Origin: Muribaculaceae bacterium
Lineage (GTDB): Bacteria > Bacteroidota > Bacteroidia > Bacteroidales > Muribaculaceae
DNA: 64,000 nucleotides
Assembly: GCA_023667015.1 (NCBI GenBank)
Contig: JAMPAX010000001.1
Coordinates: 177,186 to 241,185 of the forward strand
Direction: 5' to 3'
The position numbers were made by a program, and so were the translations under genes. Shown piece after piece: positions 17,584 through 26,038 of the stretch (the stretch's first letter is position 1; every line of letters starts with the position of its first letter). The notes under the pieces were generated by a model, which was not told the DNA's origin, searched no databases, and was given only the letters and a program-made list of their open reading frames with translations.

Positions 17584-17976
17584 ATGAGAAAGACTGAGAG
17601 GAGATTTTCATGGAAGGCTCGCGGGCTTTCATTCATATATGCCTGGAGAGGAATCCTGTCGCTGGTGCGTCAGGAGCATAATGCATGGATACATGTTGGC
17701 GCGAGCATTGGCGTAATGATAGCCGGGATTGTATTTGGACTGAACCATACGGAATGGTGTCTTGTTATCCTCTGTATATGCGGAGTATTAGCAGCCGAAG
17801 GGTTCAACTCAGCCATAGAAGCCCTCGCCGACAGGATAACGGAAGAAGATGACCCCTTGATTGGTAAAGCCAAAGATATTGCTGCCGGGAGTGTCCTGCT
17901 GACAGCCCTGGGAGCAGCCCTCATCGGACTGATAATATTTCTGCCTAAACTTCAGGAAATTATCGTTCAACAATGA
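17584..17976 (+). CDS. dgkA: Diacylglycerol kinase / undecaprenol kinase family protein
   Basis: A 130-residue membrane kinase (start ATG 17584; an in-frame ATG at 17542 would overlap the previous gene by 11 bases and add a charged repeat-like leader). Three transmembrane helices and the family motifs RQEHNAWIH and AAEGFNSAIEALAD are seen, with the glutamates that bind magnesium-ATP. Family knowledge: such proteins phosphorylate diacylglycerol or, in many bacteria, undecaprenol at the inner membrane. The stop overlaps the next start by four bases, coupling it to a PAP2 phosphatase. Confidence 0.9.
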   Translation: MRKTERRFSWKARGLSFIYAWRGILSLVRQEHNAWIHVGASIGVMIAGIVFGLNHTEWCLVILCICGVLAAEGFNSAIEALADRITEEDDPLIGKAKDIAAGSVLLTALGAALIGLIIFLPKLQEIIVQQ

Positions 17977-18602
17977 GACACTCCCTCAGAAAATATACAC
18001 CCAAAAAAATAAATCTACGTTTGCCGGCACTTCTGTCGGTAATATTGCTCTGCATTCAAATTTCGGCACAAGGTATATATTATCCGGAGGACTTTGAGAC
18101 GTCTTCATATACGCTGTCGAGTTCACAGAAAGGAGTAGCTACCTCTACCGACATAATAACGTTGGCAATGCCCGTAGCCACATTGGCAGGAGTATTAATC
18201 AGCCAAGACCGGGAAGGGCTTCAGCAGGGGGCATATACAGCGGCTGCGACAGCCGGGGTGACCCTTCTATTGAAATATACTGTCTACGAACAGCGACCGA
18301 ACTATAAGAACTTCCACTCCTTTCCATCGGGGCACACTGCCACGAGCTTTGCCACAGCAGCCTTTCTGCAGCGGCGTTACGGTTGGAAATTCGGCGCACC
18401 GGCCTATGCCATGGCCACCTACGTAGCCTGGGGAAGGGTCTATAGTAAGAATCATCACTGGTGGGACGTAGTAGCCGGAGCAGCGATAGGCGCCGGCAGT
18501 GCCTACATCTTCACTCGTCCATGGGCACGCAAACACGACCTGCAAGTAGGCGCCTGGTCCATCGGCACACACACCGGCTTGGCCGCCAGCTTCAAATTCT
18601 AA
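17973..18602 (+). CDS. PAP2-family lipid phosphatase
   Basis: A 209-residue protein with an N-terminal membrane/signal segment. The three phosphatase motifs are present: KYTVYEQRP, PSGHTATSF and GRVYSKNHHWWDVVAG. Family knowledge: PAP2 enzymes dephosphorylate phosphatidic acid, undecaprenyl pyrophosphate or lipid A at the outer face of the inner membrane or in the periplasm. Overlap with the kinase gene (ATGA) suggests the two act on related lipids, possibly undecaprenol/undecaprenyl phosphates; the substrate cannot be fixed from sequence. The mature C-terminus has a beta-like, aromatic-ended stretch. Confidence 0.88.
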   Translation: MRHSLRKYTPKKINLRLPALLSVILLCIQISAQGIYYPEDFETSSYTLSSSQKGVATSTDIITLAMPVATLAGVLISQDREGLQQGAYTAAATAGVTLLLKYTVYEQRPNYKNFHSFPSGHTATSFATAAFLQRRYGWKFGAPAYAMATYVAWGRVYSKNHHWWDVVAGAAIGAGSAYIFTRPWARKHDLQVGAWSIGTHTGLAASFKF

Positions 18603-18625
18603 TTTTTTCTAAGAGTATGTTTGAA

Positions 18626-18672
18626 GGGCGATTTGCAATCGCCCCCAAAGTAGCACAGGCGTCCCGCCTGTG
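18626..18672. repeat. Two adjacent short palindromes (REP-like)
   Basis: GGGCGATT-TGC-AATCGCCC (18626-18644) and CACAGGCG-TCC-CGCCTGTG (18654-18672) are both perfect 8-base stems with 3-base loops, 24-70 bases after the PAP2 stop. A degenerate copy of the first, GCGATTTGCTATCGC, is at 61931-61945. They may end transcription or be small dispersed palindromic repeats. Confidence 0.65.
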
Positions 18673-18759
18673 TCATTCAGAATAGAGGTTGAGAAGGAAC
18701 AATATTTTCATGCGAAAAGTTGATTTCGCAACTTTTTTCCGGATAAATGTTGAGATTTT

Positions 18760-18790
18760 TTTGGCAGGATGGAAAATTTCTGTAATTTTG
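18760..18790 (+). promoter_or_regulatory. Promoter of the ADP-ribosylglycohydrolase gene
   Basis: TTTG (18760-18763), 19 bases, TAATTTTG (18783-18790). The predicted start of transcription is about 75 bases before the ATG at 18872. Confidence 0.72.
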
Positions 18791-18871
18791 GCTGACAAGT
18801 ATCTTAGGAGCCGATAAAATCTCCCTGCATGGAAGACACATTGGTTTTGGAACACCTACATCAATTAGATA

Positions 18872-19813
18872 ATGAACTTAATCTTAACTGAAAAAATCCG
18901 TGGATGTCTCATTGGTTACGCCGTTGGCGATACCTTGGGAAAGGGAACGGAGTTTATGACAAAACAGGAAGCCGCCATCCGCTATCCGGGCGGTCTTCGC
19001 CACTACCGACATATCATTCGCGATGCCCACCGTAGCCAGTGGGACCGTACGGACTTCACCATGGACACGGAGATTGTATTGCGTCTTGCCACCTCCATCT
19101 TGAGTCTTAACGAATATTCCCTGCTTGAATTCGCCCAAGTACTCTATGACTGGTATCAAAGCAATCCCCTGGAATTCGAAGCCCGTTTTCGCCAGATATT
19201 CATCCAACCCAACTTCCGAACTGACCCGGTAGGCTCAGCTCACCAGGTAGCTCTCAACAATCCCAACCATGAAGCCTATAACGAAGCCTTAGGTCGCGCC
19301 ATGCTCTTAGGGACTCTCAAACGCGATGACTACATCGCTCTGGCAAAAGAAAACTGCATGATTACCCACTACGACACTCGCTGCGTCAGCACCGCTGCCG
19401 TCATCGCGCGCGTGGCTCATGCTCTTACCTGGGAAGATCGCGAACCTACAATGGAAGAACTCTGCGAAATCGCCGCATCCGTAGACGAACGCGTAGTGCC
19501 TTTTATCCAAACAGCCTACAATGGAGAGATTGAAGACTTCGACCTTGACGACTACGAGACCTACTGGTGGACGCGCAAAGCTATGGGTAGCGCATTGTGG
19601 ACCCTCCACAATATGGACAACATGGAAGAAGCCCTCTATCTGCTGACCGACGAAGCCGGTGACTCCGACACCAACGCGGCCTTAGCCATGGGATTGATGG
19701 GTCTGAAATACGGTTCAGGGCATCTCCCCACAGAACTCGTGGAAGGGCTGCTCCAATACGACCGTGTCGACTCCACAGCACGCCGCTGGGGAAAATATCT
19801 TGAAGGGAATTGA
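18872..19813 (+). CDS. ADP-ribosylglycohydrolase family protein
   Basis: A 313-residue cytoplasmic protein of the DraG/ARH fold. Metal-site motifs are visible: GDTLGKGTE near 20, TMDTEI near 65 and GDSDTNAALAMGLMGL near 270. Family knowledge: members remove ADP-ribose from arginine or other acceptors, or hydrolyse ADP-ribosyl small molecules, using two magnesium ions. No cognate ADP-ribosyltransferase is nearby, so the substrate is unknown. It has its own promoter and is followed closely by menA, whose ATG is 19 bases beyond its stop. Confidence 0.88.
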   Translation: MNLILTEKIRGCLIGYAVGDTLGKGTEFMTKQEAAIRYPGGLRHYRHIIRDAHRSQWDRTDFTMDTEIVLRLATSILSLNEYSLLEFAQVLYDWYQSNPLEFEARFRQIFIQPNFRTDPVGSAHQVALNNPNHEAYNEALGRAMLLGTLKRDDYIALAKENCMITHYDTRCVSTAAVIARVAHALTWEDREPTMEELCEIAASVDERVVPFIQTAYNGEIEDFDLDDYETYWWTRKAMGSALWTLHNMDNMEEALYLLTDEAGDSDTNAALAMGLMGLKYGSGHLPTELVEGLLQYDRVDSTARRWGKYLEGN

Positions 19814-19832
19814 GGATTGGAAATTAAATTAT

Positions 19833-20717
19833 ATGAATGGGACGAGAGTGAAAGCTTGGGTAGAGGCCACACGGCCGAGGACGCTGCCGGTGAGCATTGC
19901 CGGAGTCATCGCCGGCATTGCTTGTGCAATAATATTAGATGGATTCAATCTGACACCTGCTCTAATTTGCCTGCTTTTTGCTCTGATGGCTCAGATTGTC
20001 TCCAACTTCGCTAATGAATACTACGACTTCAAGGGAGGGCTGGACAAGAAAGGAAGAGAAGGATTTCGTAGGGGAGTGACAGAAGGAGATATCACCCCGC
20101 GAGCTATGAAGCGAGCAATGTTTCTACTATTGGGAGCAGACTGCCTACTCGGCTGTTCACTCATCTACTGGGGAGGATGGATGCTGCTACCCGTAGGAAT
20201 ACTCATAGCACTCTTTGCTCTGGGCTACAGCACCGGACCCTATCCCCTATCGCATCACGGACTGGGCGACCTGGCCGTAGTAATCTTCTTTGGAATAGTG
20301 CCCGTCTACTTCACTACCTACGTACAGACCCCACAGAGCATCCTTACGGGACTCTGCTTGCCCGTGGGGATAGCCACAGGTCTTTTAGCAGCCTTAGTGC
20401 TGATAGTCAACAATTATAGAGATATGGAAGGAGACCGCGAAGTTCGCAAGCATACTACGGTAGTAATCTTCGGGCGAAAAATCATGGGGGTAGCATACGC
20501 AGTGGCCTTTACAGTAGCCATAGTACTCTTATGGTGGGTCACATCGCGCTACTGCTCCGGATGGTGGGGAATTGGCTGGGCAATCATCGAAGTATTATAC
20601 ATACTGTTATGGAAACAGATGATACCCCTTCGCGGGAAAGCTCTCAACGGGATGCTCAAGCGCACAGCCATACTGATGTTGATAAGTTGTCTATATCTCC
20701 TTATCGTTGCACTTTGA
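19833..20717 (+). CDS. menA: 1,4-dihydroxy-2-naphthoate polyprenyltransferase MenA
   Basis: A 294-residue UbiA-superfamily membrane protein. ATG 19833 is chosen because the conserved N-terminus (VKAWVEATRPRTLPVSIAG) follows at once; a longer frame would overlap the upstream gene by 50 bases. The two Asp-rich motifs are NEYYDFKGGLD and NNYRDMEGDR, binding prenyl diphosphate and magnesium. Family knowledge: it joins the polyprenyl tail to DHNA, giving demethylmenaquinone in the inner membrane. About eight transmembrane segments are apparent. No other men genes are in the window. Confidence 0.93.
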   Translation: MNGTRVKAWVEATRPRTLPVSIAGVIAGIACAIILDGFNLTPALICLLFALMAQIVSNFANEYYDFKGGLDKKGREGFRRGVTEGDITPRAMKRAMFLLLGADCLLGCSLIYWGGWMLLPVGILIALFALGYSTGPYPLSHHGLGDLAVVIFFGIVPVYFTTYVQTPQSILTGLCLPVGIATGLLAALVLIVNNYRDMEGDREVRKHTTVVIFGRKIMGVAYAVAFTVAIVLLWWVTSRYCSGWWGIGWAIIEVLYILLWKQMIPLRGKALNGMLKRTAILMLISCLYLLIVAL

Positions 20718-20744
20718 GATAGCCAACAAAAATAGCTACCTTTG
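20713..20744 (+). promoter_or_regulatory. Promoter of dnaB
   Basis: TTTG (20713-20716) inside the end of menA, 20 bases, then TACCTTTG (20737-20744). The ATG at 20767 is 22 bases beyond, so the leader is very short. Confidence 0.72.
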
Positions 20745-20766
20745 CAGAGAGAAAATAGAGAAACAG

Positions 20767-22344
20767 ATGGCAGACAACAACTATACCCGACGGGGCGACT
20801 ATAAGAAAAAACAGCCCGATACCGATGCATTAGGCAAATTGCCACCACGCGACATCGAGCTCGAAAACGTAGTAATTGGAGCCTTGATGCTCGACCAAGA
20901 CGCCTATATGAACGTCTCCGACATCCTTGTGCCCGAAAGTTTCTACGACCCTGTCAACCGCAAAATCTACGAGGCTATATCCCAACTGGGGTTCAACCAA
21001 CAGCCTATCGACATGCTGACAGTCACCGATAAACTCCGTCAGCTCGGGACGCTGGAGGAAGTAGGTGGGGCGCATCATATCGCAGAGCTAACCTCGAAAG
21101 TCTTCTCCTCTGCCAATATCACCTTCCATGCGCGCATCATTGCCCAGAAATACCTGGCTCGCAGACTCATATCCTTCGCCTCACAGCTTGAGACAGAGGC
21201 ATTCGATGAGAGCAACGACGTCGATGACCTGATGCAACGCGCCGAAGGATCTCTGTTCGAAATTTCCCAGACACAATTGAAGCGCGAGGTCACCCAAATC
21301 GACCCCGTACTGACCCAGGCCATGGAGCAGATACAAGCCGCCGCCAACTCCAAGACCGGCTTGTCAGGACTACAGACCGGCTACCACGACCTTGACAAAC
21401 TCACAGGCGGCTGGCAACCCGCCGACCTCATTATCGTCGCTGCCCGCCCGGCAATGGGCAAGACGGCCTTAGTCCTGTCGATGGCTAAAAATATGGCTAT
21501 GGACTACAATATTCCCGTGGGAATATTCACTCTGGAGATGCCCAACGTTCAGCTCGCCAAGCGCATGATGAGCAACCTGGCAAACCTTCCGGGTGAGAAA
21601 ATCAAAAGCGGCCAGCTCAACGACGAAGAATGGGACCGGCTCAACGAGAGTCTGCGCACAGCCTACAGCTCGCCGTTATACCTCGATGAGACACCCGGAC
21701 TAAGCATCACCGAACTGCGCACCAAAGCACGCCGACTGGTACGCGAGAAAGGTGTGAAGATCATCATCATCGACTATCTGCAGCTTATGAACGCCACCGG
21801 CATGAAACTCGGTAGCCGTGAGCAAGAAGTCAGCACCATCTCCCGCTCGCTCAAAGCCCTTGCCAAAGAGCTCAGCATCCCCATCATCGCTCTGTCACAG
21901 CTCAACCGAAGCACCGAAAATCGTGAAGACAAACGTCCGCAACTCTCCGATCTTCGTGAATCCGGAGCCATAGAGCAGGACGCTGACATTGTCTGCTTCA
22001 TACACCGCCCTGAATACTATACCAAGAGTACCGAAGACGGCAGAGGGAACGACATCCGAGGACTTGCCGAGCTCATCGTAGCCAAACACCGTAATGGTGC
22101 CGTTGATGACGTCAAATTGCGGTTCGTCTCGCGCTACGCACGCTTTGAGAACTGGGACGAAAGCTATAATGTAGTACAGCAGAGTCTTAAGAACGCTCCG
22201 GGTGAAAGACTGCGTAGCAAGATGGGCAACGACACCTCCCCTATTCCTACCGACTTCTCATCGCTTGGAAGCTCAGGACAGGGCAATGACCTACCGATGC
22301 CCGACATCATGCCCGACCTTGGAGAAGCCGAGATGCCGTTCTGA
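20767..22344 (+). CDS. dnaB: Replicative DNA helicase DnaB
   Basis: A 525-residue protein starting MADNNYTRRG; an in-frame upstream TTG at 20707 lies in the promoter and is rejected. N-terminal DnaB domain (GALMLDQDAYMNV), linker, then RecA-like helicase domain with Walker A ARPAMGKTAL, Walker B IIIIDYLQLM, the ALSQLNR motif and the arginine-finger region DLRESGAIEQDAD. No intein is present. Family knowledge: a hexameric helicase unwinding DNA at the replication fork. A stem-loop lies just after the stop. Confidence 0.97.
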   Translation: MADNNYTRRGDYKKKQPDTDALGKLPPRDIELENVVIGALMLDQDAYMNVSDILVPESFYDPVNRKIYEAISQLGFNQQPIDMLTVTDKLRQLGTLEEVGGAHHIAELTSKVFSSANITFHARIIAQKYLARRLISFASQLETEAFDESNDVDDLMQRAEGSLFEISQTQLKREVTQIDPVLTQAMEQIQAAANSKTGLSGLQTGYHDLDKLTGGWQPADLIIVAARPAMGKTALVLSMAKNMAMDYNIPVGIFTLEMPNVQLAKRMMSNLANLPGEKIKSGQLNDEEWDRLNESLRTAYSSPLYLDETPGLSITELRTKARRLVREKGVKIIIIDYLQLMNATGMKLGSREQEVSTISRSLKALAKELSIPIIALSQLNRSTENREDKRPQLSDLRESGAIEQDADIVCFIHRPEYYTKSTEDGRGNDIRGLAELIVAKHRNGAVDDVKLRFVSRYARFENWDESYNVVQQSLKNAPGERLRSKMGNDTSPIPTDFSSLGSSGQGNDLPMPDIMPDLGEAEMPF

Positions 22345-22360
22345 CCACTCTAACTCCCCT

Positions 22361-22396
22361 AACTTCAAGTTTCTGATAAAGCCAGAAACTTGAGTT
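22361..22396 (+). terminator. Stem-loop after dnaB
   Basis: AACTTCAAGTTTCTG pairs with CAGAAACTTGAGTT around a 7-base loop (one bulged base). It starts 16 bases after the stop and no long T-run follows. The CAAGTTTC core recurs near 34381, 34418 and 42840. Confidence 0.6.
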
Positions 22397-22458
22397 AAGA
22401 ATTGAACCCTTGATGGGTTGGATGTGTTTAAGAATTAAAATAAAACAAAATTAAGGTT

Positions 22459-22716
22459 ATGGATACGAAAGAAAGACACATCAAAGAAAACGAGTCCGAA
22501 GCAAAGCGGAACCTCGAAGAGCGCAAGGAGACCATCATCCCCGATGCTACGCGTGAGGAACTCAGAGCCGAAGGTAGGAGTGCACAGCGCGAAGGGAAAA
22601 GTCGCAGCAGCAGGCTGTGGATATGGCTCGGCGTAATTGTACTGGTATTTATCCTCATTTACTGGCTCTTCACATTAGGAGTTATCGAAGACGTAATCGG
22701 GATAACCAATGGATAA
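22459..22716 (+). CDS. Small single-pass membrane protein (unrecognised)
   Basis: An 85-residue protein. The first 50 residues are highly charged (repeated Glu/Arg/Lys), predicted as a cytoplasmic helix; residues about 53-74 are one transmembrane helix (LWIWLGVIVLVFILIYWLF). I recognise no named family. Codon usage is normal and the ATG follows a purine-rich stretch (AAGGTT). It stands alone between the dnaB terminator and a 300-base gap. Function unknown. Confidence 0.65.
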   Translation: MDTKERHIKENESEAKRNLEERKETIIPDATREELRAEGRSAQREGKSRSSRLWIWLGVIVLVFILIYWLFTLGVIEDVIGITNG

Positions 22717-22975
22717 TCGAAATCACCTTTCCAATAGAACGTGGGGACTTACGAGCCGTGTGTCCCTACGTTCGGATTAATGATAAGCCTCAAAAAAAAC
22801 CGGATTCTTTTGAACCTTTTCGGCGTATAGGTCGTTATAATAGGTGAGAAAGGGAAAATAGATAGAAATTACCAACGCAACACCGGCCGTTCATAGTTCT
22901 TATAAAGGGCTTTACACAGATTTAGAAATGACCGGGAAGTCCTCGGAGGCCTCTGGCACTCGAGGACTTTTTTTT
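22717..22975 (+). ncRNA. Candidate transcribed non-coding region ending in a strong terminator
   Basis: No gene is visible in these 260 bases. They hold an 11-base stem (AACGTGGGGAC at about 22738, pairing with GTCCCTACGTT with one G-U) around a 13-base loop, then further unstructured sequence, and end in an intrinsic terminator (22937-22975). It could be a long 3' untranslated region of the small membrane protein gene or a separate small RNA; no clear -33/-7 promoter is seen. Confidence 0.3.
22937..22975 (+). terminator. Intrinsic terminator
   Basis: AAGTCCTCG (22937-22945) pairs with CGAGGACTT (22961-22969), followed by a run of eight T. It is the best plus-strand terminator after 22459 and faces the rpmH terminator. 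Confidence 0.8.
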
Positions 22976-22996
22976 GATTCATCATGTATCATAAGT

Positions 22997-23029
22997 AAAA
23001 AAAGGTTCGCCTTCGAGGCGAACCTTTTT
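22997..23029 (-). terminator. Terminator of rpmH (bidirectional form)
   Basis: A run of A, then GGTTCGCCT-TCG-AGGCGAACC, then a run of T, symmetric on both strands. It begins at the base next to the rpmH stop. Confidence 0.88.
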
Positions 23030-23185
23030 TTACTTGCCACCGAGATGGTCGGAGACTGAGAGAGAAGCGCGACCTTTAGCGCGACGGCGAGATAAAACCT
23101 TGCGGCCGTCCTTTGTGGCCATTCTTTCGCGGAAGCCATGCTTGTTGACTCTCCTGCGGTTTGAGGGTTGGAACGTTCTTTTCAT
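23030..23185 (-). CDS. rpmH: 50S ribosomal protein L34
   Basis: A 51-codon gene read on the minus strand. It begins [20 protein letters not shown] and continues [19 protein letters not shown], the unmistakable L34 sequence; the C-terminus [12 protein letters not shown] is the longer form seen in Bacteroidetes. L34 is part of the large ribosomal subunit. It has a strong upstream promoter (23309-23340) and a terminator touching its stop. It lies alone, not beside rnpA/dnaA as in many other phyla. Confidence 0.95.
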   Translation of the reverse strand: MKRTFQPSNRRRVNKHGFRERMATKDGRKVLSRRRAKGRASLSVSDHLGGK

Positions 23186-23308
23186 TTTTTATAAAGCTTT
23201 ATATTATTATCCTAATTCGAAGATTTTCAACAATATACAGACTGCCATCCAACAATTCAGCAGGCTCATAGTGCTATAGGGGCCGGAATCCGGCTCCACT
23301 TCGGACTG

Positions 23309-23340
23309 CAAAATTATAAAAACTTCTTGGTCTTACCAAA
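23309..23340 (-). promoter_or_regulatory. Promoter of rpmH
   Basis: On the minus strand: TTTG (23337-23340), 20 bases, TAATTTTG (23309-23316). The leader to the rpmH ATG is about 115 bases and contains a GCCGGATTCCGGC palindrome near 23283. Confidence 0.78.
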
Positions 23341-23432
23341 CAAAACAGGGTCAAAATACTACAATGACCTAAAAATCCTCATAAAATTTCAATGAAATGG
23401 GTTCATATGAGTGGGATTATCTGATTTTTTTG

Positions 23433-23440
23433 TAATTTTG
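23433..23440 (+). promoter_or_regulatory. -7 promoter element of efp
   Basis: TAATTTTG 37 bases before the efp ATG. No TTTG lies at the expected -33 position, so only the -7 box supports it. Confidence 0.55.
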
Positions 23441-23476
23441 CAGTCTAAATCAGAAAACAATTAAAAGCATACAGAT

Positions 23477-24043
23477 ATGATGAACGCTCAAGACATCAAG
23501 AACGGCTCATGCATCCGTCTTGACAACCGTCTTTATTTCTGCGTGGAATTTCTCCACGTAAAGCCCGGTAAAGGTAACACTTTCATGCGTACCAAACTCA
23601 AAGACGTCGTAGACGGCCGTGTAATCGAACGCCGCTTCAACATCGGTGAGAAACTCGAAGACGTTCGCGTAGAGCGCCGTCCCTACCAGTACCTCTACGC
23701 TGATGGCGGCGACGACATCTTTATGAACCAGGAGACATTCGACCAGGTGCCCATCAACAAAGAACTTGTCACAGGCGCTGCTTTCATGAAAGAGGGAGAT
23801 ATCGTAGAAGTCGTTTCCGACGCCAGCACCAACACAGTGCTCTATGCAGAAATGCCTATCAAAACTGTCCTGAAGATTACCTATACAGAGCCGGGACTCA
23901 AGGGCGACACAGCCACCAATACCCTGAAGCCTGCTACTGTAGAGACCGGAGCTACCGTCAAGGTACCCCTCTTCATCAACGAGGGTGAGCTCATCGAAGT
24001 AGACACTCGCGACGGCAGCTACGTAGGCCGCGTAAAAGCCTAA
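23477..24043 (+). CDS. efp: Elongation factor P
   Basis: A 188-residue protein with the three-barrel EF-P layout. The loop that carries the modified residue is VKPGKGNTF, with K32 at the tip (equivalent to E. coli K34). The C-terminal signature is [16 protein letters not shown] and the end [12 protein letters not shown]. Family knowledge: EF-P binds between the P and E sites and rescues ribosomes stalled at polyproline. No modification enzymes are nearby. Two ATGs occur in tandem; the first is used here. Confidence 0.97.
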   Translation: MMNAQDIKNGSCIRLDNRLYFCVEFLHVKPGKGNTFMRTKLKDVVDGRVIERRFNIGEKLEDVRVERRPYQYLYADGGDDIFMNQETFDQVPINKELVTGAAFMKEGDIVEVVSDASTNTVLYAEMPIKTVLKITYTEPGLKGDTATNTLKPATVETGATVKVPLFINEGELIEVDTRDGSYVGRVKA

Positions 24044-24073
24044 CAAACTCGGGGAATACTCCCCTCTCATAAA

Positions 24074-25090
24074 ATGGATGCCTCCAAAGTAGCCGACCTG
24101 AAATTCTCTATAGTAGTTCCCGTATACAATCGTCCGGACGAAATAGAGGATCTTCTTCAGAGCCTTGCGGCACAAACAGACCGTGGCTTCGAGGTCGTCA
24201 TCGTAGAAGACGGGTCCACCATATCCTGTCGGAACAAATGTGAAGCTTATGCCGACAAGGTCAGCATCCAATACTACTACAAAGACAACGAAGGGCGTAG
24301 CATTGCGCGCAACTATGGCATGGACAGAGCTGACGGAGACTATTTCGTCTTCGTCGACTCTGACTGTATATTACCCACCGACTACATCTCTAATCTGAGA
24401 AAATCGCTAAGCGAGACAGCAGCAGACTGCTTCGGCGGACCCGACGCCGCCCATCAGTCGTTTACCGATATGCAGAAGGCCATCAACTATGCAATGACCT
24501 CATTTTTGACCACAGGCGGTATCCGCGGCGGCAAGGTGCAGATGGAGAAGTTCGTACCTCGCACCTTCAATATGGGCTACAGTCGTGAAGTGTATGAGAA
24601 GGTCGGTGGTTTTCGGGAAATGTTCTCTGAGGATATCGATATGAGCACCCGTGTAAGGATGGGAGGATATAATCCTATGCTCTTCCGCGAGGTCAAAGTT
24701 TTCCACAAACGTCGGGGCAATCTTGCGAAGTTCTGGCGGCAAGTACATATCTTCGGAATGTCGAGAATAACCCTCCAGCTACTCTATCCGGGATCAATGA
24801 AGCTTGTCCACTGGTTGCCGGCAGTGTTTACAATTGGAGTTGCCGCACTCATCATCCTATCCTTCTTTTGGGAATGGGCACTTATCCCCCTTGCATTGTA
24901 TCTTCTTGCACTCTGGATTTGGGGCATTATCAGCACCCACAGCCTTAAAGTAGGCACAATGGGGGTAGGAGCATCGATGGTGCAGCTATTCGGCTACGGC
25001 ACCGGCTTTATCCGCGCCTACACATGGAAAATACTCCTTCGCCACGGGCGTGATGAGGCTCAAGAAGTACGCTTACGCAAGGGGAAATGA
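24074..25090 (+). CDS. Family 2 glycosyltransferase, membrane-bound
   Basis: A 338-residue protein. The N-terminal GT-A domain begins FSIVVPVYNRPDEI, with a DxD-type motif FVDSDC near 100 and FSEDIDMSTRVR near 190 holding the likely catalytic aspartate. C-terminal residues about 240-310 form two to three transmembrane helices. Family knowledge: GT2 enzymes transfer sugars from nucleotide sugars to lipid or polysaccharide acceptors at the inner face of the membrane. It starts 30 bases after efp and may be co-transcribed. The substrate cannot be predicted. Confidence 0.88.
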   Translation: MDASKVADLKFSIVVPVYNRPDEIEDLLQSLAAQTDRGFEVVIVEDGSTISCRNKCEAYADKVSIQYYYKDNEGRSIARNYGMDRADGDYFVFVDSDCILPTDYISNLRKSLSETAADCFGGPDAAHQSFTDMQKAINYAMTSFLTTGGIRGGKVQMEKFVPRTFNMGYSREVYEKVGGFREMFSEDIDMSTRVRMGGYNPMLFREVKVFHKRRGNLAKFWRQVHIFGMSRITLQLLYPGSMKLVHWLPAVFTIGVAALIILSFFWEWALIPLALYLLALWIWGIISTHSLKVGTMGVGASMVQLFGYGTGFIRAYTWKILLRHGRDEAQEVRLRKGK

Positions 25091-25117
25091 GTCAGTATTC
25101 GGAAAAGCCGATTACTG

Positions 25118-25190
25118 AGGTTGATGGTTGAAGGTTGATTGAGGCGGTAGCTGGATTGAGAATTGATGATTGATGGTTGATCAAGACGAT
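25118..25190. repeat. Degenerate GTTGATGG-type repeats
   Basis: Short GTTGATGG / GTTGAAGG / GATTGATGGTTGAT units in the gap between the glycosyltransferase and radC, related to those at 551, 15851 and 30487. Confidence 0.55.
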
Positions 25191-25207
25191 GGTTGGAATA
25201 CGAATTG

Positions 25208-25903
25208 ATGATGAGTGAAATAGGGCTAACGGTTAAAGAATTTGATCCTTCGGAGCAACCGCGTGAAAAAGCGATGGCTCATGGCTGTAAGGTACTCTCC
25301 ACAGCCGAATTATGGGCTATCATATTGCGCGTAGGTGTCCCCGGGACACCCATCACCCAGCTCTGTCGCGACTTGATGAAAAGAGTAGACGGCAAGCTCC
25401 ATGAGCTTGAGCGTCTTGATCGCGAAGCTCTGTTAGAAGTTAAGGGATTGGGAGCCGCTAAAGTACTCCAGGTAGAGGCCGTCATGGAGCTGATACGCCG
25501 TTATCATCTTGAGAAGATTGACGAGAAAGTCAAGATTACATCATCTAAGGTCATATATCAGGTTATGGCGCCGAGAATTGGCAACCTCGACCATGAAGAA
25601 ATATGGTGTATTTTCCTCAACAGGCAGAATCAAATCAATGAGATACGGCAGATGACTTCCGGAAGTTCAACGGCAAGTATCTTCGATATTAAAAAGGCAA
25701 TACGCCATGCTCTGCTGACAAAAGCCGAGGGGGTAGTAATGTGCCACAATCATCCGAGTGGTAATTTGCAGCCGAGTCCACAAGACGATCAGATCACACG
25801 CCGACTTGTAGAGGGTTGCAAAGTCTTTGAGTTGCGGATGATAGATCATTTAATCGTTACCAGTTCGGGGTATTATAGCTACTTCGATTCGGGGAAACTT
25901 TAA
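25208..25903 (+). CDS. radC: RadC-family JAB/MPN+ protein
   Basis: A 231-residue protein beginning MMSEIGLTVKEFD; an in-frame TTG at 25193 is in repeat DNA. N-terminal helix-hairpin-helix-like part (LLEVKGLGAAKVLQ) and C-terminal JAB metal-binding domain with the full motif CHNHPSGNLQPSPQD and the downstream IDHLIVT. Family knowledge: RadC was once linked to DNA repair but its real activity is unclear; the JAB fold resembles metal-dependent proteases and nucleases. Full length. A 10-base stem-loop follows the stop. Confidence 0.93.
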   Translation: MMSEIGLTVKEFDPSEQPREKAMAHGCKVLSTAELWAIILRVGVPGTPITQLCRDLMKRVDGKLHELERLDREALLEVKGLGAAKVLQVEAVMELIRRYHLEKIDEKVKITSSKVIYQVMAPRIGNLDHEEIWCIFLNRQNQINEIRQMTSGSSTASIFDIKKAIRHALLTKAEGVVMCHNHPSGNLQPSPQDDQITRRLVEGCKVFELRMIDHLIVTSSGYYSYFDSGKL

Positions 25904-25904
25904 A

Positions 25905-25928
25905 AAGCTCCGGCATTCGCCGGAGCTT
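25905..25928 (+). terminator. Stem-loop after radC
   Basis: AAGCTCCGGC-ATTC-GCCGGAGCTT, a perfect 10-base stem with a tetraloop touching the stop codon. No T-run follows, so its termination strength is unclear. Confidence 0.6.
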
Positions 25929-26038
25929 GGTTTATGGTATGTAGTTTATAGGTGATCGGTATGAGCTGGAAGCTCGCTGTCATTGGTACAGGCCGGAAGC
26001 CTATGTTACATGCGTGGAAGCCCTCCTTCCTTAAGAGG

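Noticed and set aside
22738..22772. Stem considered as tmRNA or 6S RNA
   Set aside because: No tRNA-like ends or tag frame for tmRNA, and no long paired arms around a central bubble for 6S RNA.
23507..24271. 254-codon minus-strand frame across efp
   Set aside because: Antisense to efp and the next gene; composition is a reflection of the plus-strand genes and no motif is present.
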